This document shows positions 7,171 to 9,671 of a DNA stretch of 9,671 nucleotides, in pieces. Source of the DNA: Deltaproteobacteria bacterium (lineage in GTDB: Bacteria > Desulfobacterota > Binatia > UBA9968); assembly GCA_005878685.1 (NCBI GenBank), contig VBLN01000293.1:1-9671 (forward strand), read 5' to 3'. The notes below the pieces were generated by a model. The model was not told the origin of the DNA. It did not search any database and worked only from the letters and a program-made list of their open reading frames with translations. The position numbers and the translations under genes are program-made. How positions within the stretch are numbered: position 1 is the stretch's first letter; each line of letters opens with the position of its first letter.

Positions 7171-7350
7171 ATGGAACTTCTCAAAAGGTTAGTGACCGAA
7201 GAGGAAGGCCAAGACATCGTTGAGTATGCATTGATGATCGGATTAGTTGTCGTGGTCATCTGGGTTGCCATCAAGGCCAGTGGCGTCGACACAGGCGTAT
7301 CTACCATTTGGTCCAAGGTGTCCAGTTCTGTTGGCGCAGCGGGGTCATAA
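7171..7350 (+). CDS. flp: Flp-type pilin (Flp/Fap family), major pilin of a Tad pilus
   Basis: A short gene of 59 codons preceded by an excellent ribosome binding site, a run of six G at 7159-7164 six bases before the ATG. The product has a charged leader ending EEEG, then QDIVEYALMIGLVVVV, a hydrophobic helix and a small Ser/Gly/Ala-rich tail. The prepilin peptidase should cut after Gly13, leaving a mature pilin of 46 residues with Glu at position 5 and Tyr at position 6, the hallmark of Flp pilins. The pilin is inserted in the inner membrane and polymerised by the Tad machinery into adhesive fibres. The next genes, cpaA, cpaB and cpaC, confirm the context. A 454-base gap with hairpins separates it from cpaA, so it may be expressed more strongly than the rest of the operon. 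Confidence 0.93.
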   Translation: MELLKRLVTEEEGQDIVEYALMIGLVVVVIWVAIKASGVDTGVSTIWSKVSSSVGAAGS

Positions 7351-7351
7351 T

Positions 7352-7375
7352 AGAATCTTGATCGTCCAAGATTCT
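7352..7375 (+). terminator. Hairpin directly after flp, terminator or attenuator
   Basis: AGAATCTTG (7352-7360) and CAAGATTCT (7367-7375) form a perfect 9-base stem with a 6-base loop, starting one base after the flp stop codon. It is followed by GTTCTTTATTT, a broken T tract. It may end part of the transcripts after flp, or protect the 3' end of the pilin message. Confidence 0.55.
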
Positions 7376-7419
7376 GTTCTTTATTTCAAGAGCCCGTTGT
7401 AACTTTAGAGTTGTAAGCT

Positions 7420-7456
7420 TCGGTGCGCCGGGGGTTGCTTTCCCCCAGCGCACCGA
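7420..7456 (+). terminator. Very stable G/C hairpin downstream of flp
   Basis: TCGGTGCGC (7420-7428) pairs with GCGCACCGA (7448-7456); after one C/A mismatch, GGGGG (7430-7434) pairs with CCCCC (7442-7446) around a 7-base loop TTGCTTT. No T tract follows on either strand, so a classic intrinsic terminator is not supported. It may block 3' exonucleases or reduce read-through into cpaA. The terminator type is the nearest available label. Confidence 0.45.
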
Positions 7457-7804
7457 TGGAACAGTGTTTTGGAAATGCTTTCAGGAAGCCCGAGCAGAGT
7501 CAAAATGGTCTCCGTCAGTTGACATGGTCGGGCGAGAATCTCGTTAGTGGATGATTCTGCCTGGCAGTTATTTTCTGAATCCCTTTTTCTTTTTTTTGAT
7601 GAGTCAAATCCTATGCGGTTTAACCTCCCGGCGCAAAAATGAAGCAGACTGTAAGCATCGTACTGGGCGTGTTGGCCAAGGTTTTGCCTCGGACAATTTT
7701 GATGCAGAAATATAAGACAGCTGGGATCCGGACCCGCGCATTTAACTTCTCCTTGAGACAATTTAGCTGCTCATGTACAGGCTAATACACATTAGGCAAT
7801 TGTA

Positions 7805-8344
7805 ATGCTCTTTTTTGATTGGTTTCTTGTCGTCTTTGTCGTAGCGGCGGCTGGCTTTGATCTTGTGAAAAACAGGATACCTAACTGGCTGAACTTAGCT
7901 GCTGTTGCCGCGGGAGTTCTTCTTAACGCTTGGACGGGAATGCCCCGGCTCGTCGATAGCCTTTTCGGCTTCGGACTGGGGTTAGGTATATTATTTCTAC
8001 CTTTTGTCTTTGGGTGGTTGGGAGCAGGGGATGTGAAATTTTTGGCAGCAGTTGGTGCCATTCTGGGAGTAGGATGGGTGCCACGGGTGTTTTTCTACTC
8101 GGCGGTTTTAGGAATTCCCTTAGCTCTGATTTCGGTCCTTTCGAGAGGAATAGATAAAAAGTTATTGAGACAGGCCTGGACCGACATCAAACTGCTGTGG
8201 TTGAGCCGGGGCTTGGTGTTCCCTCAACCCATAGCTGCAAGGGTTTCGGGGGGAGCTCGAGTGGTACCTTACGGAGTTGCTATTGCGTTAGCGACCCTGA
8301 TCGCTTATTATGGCGATCCCAAAGGCGAATGGGCGGGCTTTTAG
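7805..8344 (+). CDS. cpaA: Prepilin peptidase CpaA/TadV (A24 family)
   Basis: A polytopic membrane protein of 179 residues without the N-terminal methylase region of PilD, as expected for the short Tad-type peptidases. The two catalytic aspartates of the family are visible: Asp19 in AGFDLVKNRIPNWLN and Asp76 in the GxGD motif (GAGDVKFLAAVG, 73-84). The C-terminus VVPYGVAIALATLIAYY is also typical. It should remove the 13-residue leader of the Flp pilin, and that of any TadE/TadF pseudopilins, at the inner membrane. The start ATG is preceded by a modest TTAGG eight bases upstream, and a TAG closes the frame four codons before it. cpaB follows after 74 bases in the same direction. Confidence 0.92.
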   Translation: MLFFDWFLVVFVVAAAGFDLVKNRIPNWLNLAAVAAGVLLNAWTGMPRLVDSLFGFGLGLGILFLPFVFGWLGAGDVKFLAAVGAILGVGWVPRVFFYSAVLGIPLALISVLSRGIDKKLLRQAWTDIKLLWLSRGLVFPQPIAARVSGGARVVPYGVAIALATLIAYYGDPKGEWAGF

Positions 8345-8418
8345 AGCAACTACAGTAGACAGCCGGACTACGTTAGTTCAAAAGACTGGAAAGAAAAGAT
8401 TCCAAGGGGGAGGCTATT

Positions 8419-9108
8419 ATGCCGAATAGATTGAGGATCGCAGTAATCGTTGCTGTGTTTTTTGGGCTACTTGCGGCCTATGGGGTGTATAGTTTTTTGC
8501 GGCGGCAACAGGTGGAAACCGAGACTCTCAGGAGAGCCACTCAGGACATAGTCGTCGCCTCTAAAGAGATTCCTCCGGGGACTAAGATTACTGCCGATAT
8601 GGTCAGGCTGGCCCCGTATCCGAAAGCTTCTGTACCTTCAGGTTCAGTCAGTTCCCCAGAGAAGGTTGTGGGAAGGGTAGTGAAAGTTAATGCGGTTTCT
8701 GGTGAGCCGCTCCTCGAATCCAAGCTCACTGCCGAGGGGACAGCATTAACATTGCTACTTACACCGGGCAACAGGGCTATTGCCGTGCGGGTGGACGAGA
8801 TCGTCGGCGTCAGCGGGTTCATCAGTCCAAATGATCGTGTCGATGTGATAGCGACGGTGACGCCTGCGGGAAGAGCAGAAGGAGAAAAGATCTCCAAGAT
8901 TGTTCTTCAGAACAAAAGAGTTCTTTCCGTAGCTCAGAATGTGGAGCAACAAAAGGATGGTAAGCCTCAAGTGGCACGCTCTATTACGATGGAGCTGACT
9001 CCTGAGGAGACTGAAAAGCTCTCCGTTGCTGCGCTCGAGGGGTCTATCGTTCTGTCTTTGAGGGCGGTAGCGGATGATCCCACTGGAGCACGAACTAAGA
9101 TCTTCTAA
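8419..9108 (+). CDS. cpaB: Flp pilus assembly protein CpaB/RcpC, frameshifted near the C-terminus
   Basis: The start has a strong ribosome binding site (GGGGGAGG, 8406-8413). The product has one N-terminal membrane anchor (about 7-27), then a SAF-type domain (about 42-105, VVASKEIPPGTKITADMV) and the CpaB core (about 110-216) with LLLTPGNRAIAVRVDEI, GFISPNDRVDVIATV, ITMELTPEETEKLSVAA and GSIVLSLR. CpaB is a periplasmic part of the Tad system linked with the CpaC secretin. Translation stops after Lys-Ile-Phe at residue 229, but a typical CpaB tail continues in the -1 frame from 9099 to a TAG at 9222-9224. Restoring one G after codon 227 would give a 268-residue protein, the usual length. Without the tail the anchor and both main domains are still present. 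Confidence 0.9.
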   Translation: MPNRLRIAVIVAVFFGLLAAYGVYSFLRRQQVETETLRRATQDIVVASKEIPPGTKITADMVRLAPYPKASVPSGSVSSPEKVVGRVVKVNAVSGEPLLESKLTAEGTALTLLLTPGNRAIAVRVDEIVGVSGFISPNDRVDVIATVTPAGRAEGEKISKIVLQNKRVLSVAQNVEQQKDGKPQVARSITMELTPEETEKLSVAALEGSIVLSLRAVADDPTGARTKIF

Positions 9109-9224
9109 CATTAGCGGCTGCTCCAAAAGGAAGCCCAAAGGCCCGTTCGGCACCAGCACCCAAAAGTGAGAAATTTCGTGTAGAAGTGTATTCGGGAAAT
9201 GAAAGAAAGGTCGTGGAGTTCTAG
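9099..9224 (+). pseudogene. Displaced C-terminal tail of CpaB (after frameshift)
   Basis: The -1 frame from 9099 encodes 41 residues beginning DLLTLAAAPKG, then a Pro/Ala/Lys-rich linker and FRVEVYSGNERKVVEF before the stop TAG. Such a linker followed by a short 'VEVxxG' segment is the normal end of many CpaB proteins. A TAA at 9096-9098 closes this frame just upstream, so it is no separate gene. The join point is AAG-GAT, read here as AAGAT, so one G appears to be missing. Confidence 0.75.
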
Positions 9225-9270
9225 AAAAACTTCAATGAAAAGGCAAGCGATAGAGAGAAGGGAGGAGTGC

Positions 9271-9671
9271 ATGGAAGATCATCAGGCCACGTTGCGCAGG
9301 TGGTATAAGAGAGGAGGAATGGGTGTTGCCTTCTTCTTGGGCTTTTGGATAGTTGCGGCAATCGCTCAGACCCAGCAAGGGACTCCAACGATCACGGTCA
9401 CCGTCAATAAATCCCTAATATTTACTCTGCCTCAGAAGGCCAGACGAGTCTCTGTAACTCAGCCAGAAGTGGCTGACGTTACGGTTGTGGCTCCCAATCA
9501 GCTCCTGATCAATGGAAAATCGGTAGGGGTGACGTCATTGGTGATATGGCCGCAATCAGGAGAGATTACTAATTATGATCTTGTCGTCTCTCCGGATGTC
9601 GAGGCGTTGCGGAGACAACTCAAGGCCATGTATCCCAATGAGAAGGTCGAAGTCTCTACCTCCGGCCCTTC
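9271..9671 (+). CDS. cpaC: Tad pilus secretin CpaC/RcpA (N-terminal part, runs off window)
   Basis: The ATG at 9271 follows GGAGG (9261-9265) at five bases spacing, and 133 codons are in the window. An N-terminal signal peptide has Arg/Lys-rich residues 9-14, a hydrophobic core (about 17-31) and an AIA cleavage site (30-32). Next comes the N-terminal domain of pilus secretins: ITVTVNKSLIFTLPQKARRV, PEVADVTVVAPNQLLINGKS and GVTSLVIWPQSG, the pattern seen in CpaC/RcpA. The secretin core that forms the outer-membrane ring lies beyond the window. The protein should be the outer-membrane channel of the Tad pilus. In-frame ATGs at 9235 and 9319 are less likely: the first has no binding site and the second would shorten the signal peptide. 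It follows the CpaB tail by 46 bases. Confidence 0.9.
   Translation, partial: MEDHQATLRRWYKRGGMGVAFFLGFWIVAAIAQTQQGTPTITVTVNKSLIFTLPQKARRVSVTQPEVADVTVVAPNQLLINGKSVGVTSLVIWPQSGEITNYDLVVSPDVEALRRQLKAMYPNEKVEVSTSGP

Larger units (their letters stand above)
7351..7804. other. Non-coding gap between flp and cpaA
   Basis: I find no gene in these 454 bases; a 118-codon minus-strand frame (7405-7761) has an unlikely composition and no recognisable motif. The gap holds a hairpin just after flp (7352-7375), a strong G/C hairpin (7420-7456) and a T-rich tract (7584-7597) without a good stem in front of it. The rest shows nothing I recognise. Confidence 0.6.

Noticed and set aside
7023..7316. Minus-strand frame of 97 codons opposite flp
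   Set aside because: The plus strand has a clear pilin with a strong ribosome binding site; this is a shadow.
7549..7597. Intrinsic terminator at the T-rich tract
   Set aside because: No stem of useful length lies directly before the T run.
7405..7761. Minus-strand frame of 118 codons in the flp-cpaA gap
   Set aside because: It runs through the strong hairpin, is rich in Cys, Ser and Gln without any pattern, and has no recognisable motif.

Overview
The window looks like a chromosomal segment of a Gram-negative environmental bacterium. The evidence is a secretin-family gene with a signal peptide, a Tad/Flp pilus locus, two-component and cyclic-di-GMP signalling genes, and polyprenyl-phosphate glycosyltransferases. 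The style resembles Deltaproteobacteria, Nitrospirota, NC10 or Acidobacteriota, but nothing here fixes the phylum. No rRNA, tRNA, insertion sequence or CRISPR array was seen.

Left part (1-3703): a surface-sugar block. A GtrB/DPM-like family 2 glycosyltransferase with two C-terminal membrane helices runs off the left edge on the minus strand. Upstream of it, also on the minus strand, is a 512-residue polytopic membrane protein of GT-C appearance. Divergent from that, on the plus strand, is a second, soluble DPM1-like glycosyltransferase. Together they could load a lipid-linked sugar and transfer it on the outer face of the inner membrane.

Middle part (3878-6702, minus strand): a compact signalling operon in the order HD-GYP phosphodiesterase, REC-GGDEF diguanylate cyclase, membrane histidine kinase. 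Junctions overlap or nearly touch. It encodes synthesis and breakdown of cyclic-di-GMP plus a kinase that could drive the receiver domain. The cyclase gene carries a single-base frameshift inside its GGDEF domain.

Right part (7171-9671, plus strand): the start of a tad/cpa pilus operon: flp pilin (59 residues), cpaA prepilin peptidase, cpaB and the beginning of cpaC secretin. cpaB also has a one-base frameshift near its 3' end, which separates a recognisable C-terminal tail. The 468-base divergent region between the signalling operon and flp holds several inverted repeats and a CRP/FNR-like palindrome. The 454-base gap between flp and cpaA holds two hairpins, one of them very strong.

The layout suggests that cyclic-di-GMP signalling controls Tad pilus production or surface attachment, with the sugar genes perhaps decorating a surface component. 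That link is inferred from position only. No clearly new system was found. The least explained items are the structured divergent region, the strong hairpin after the pilin gene, and the two frameshifts.
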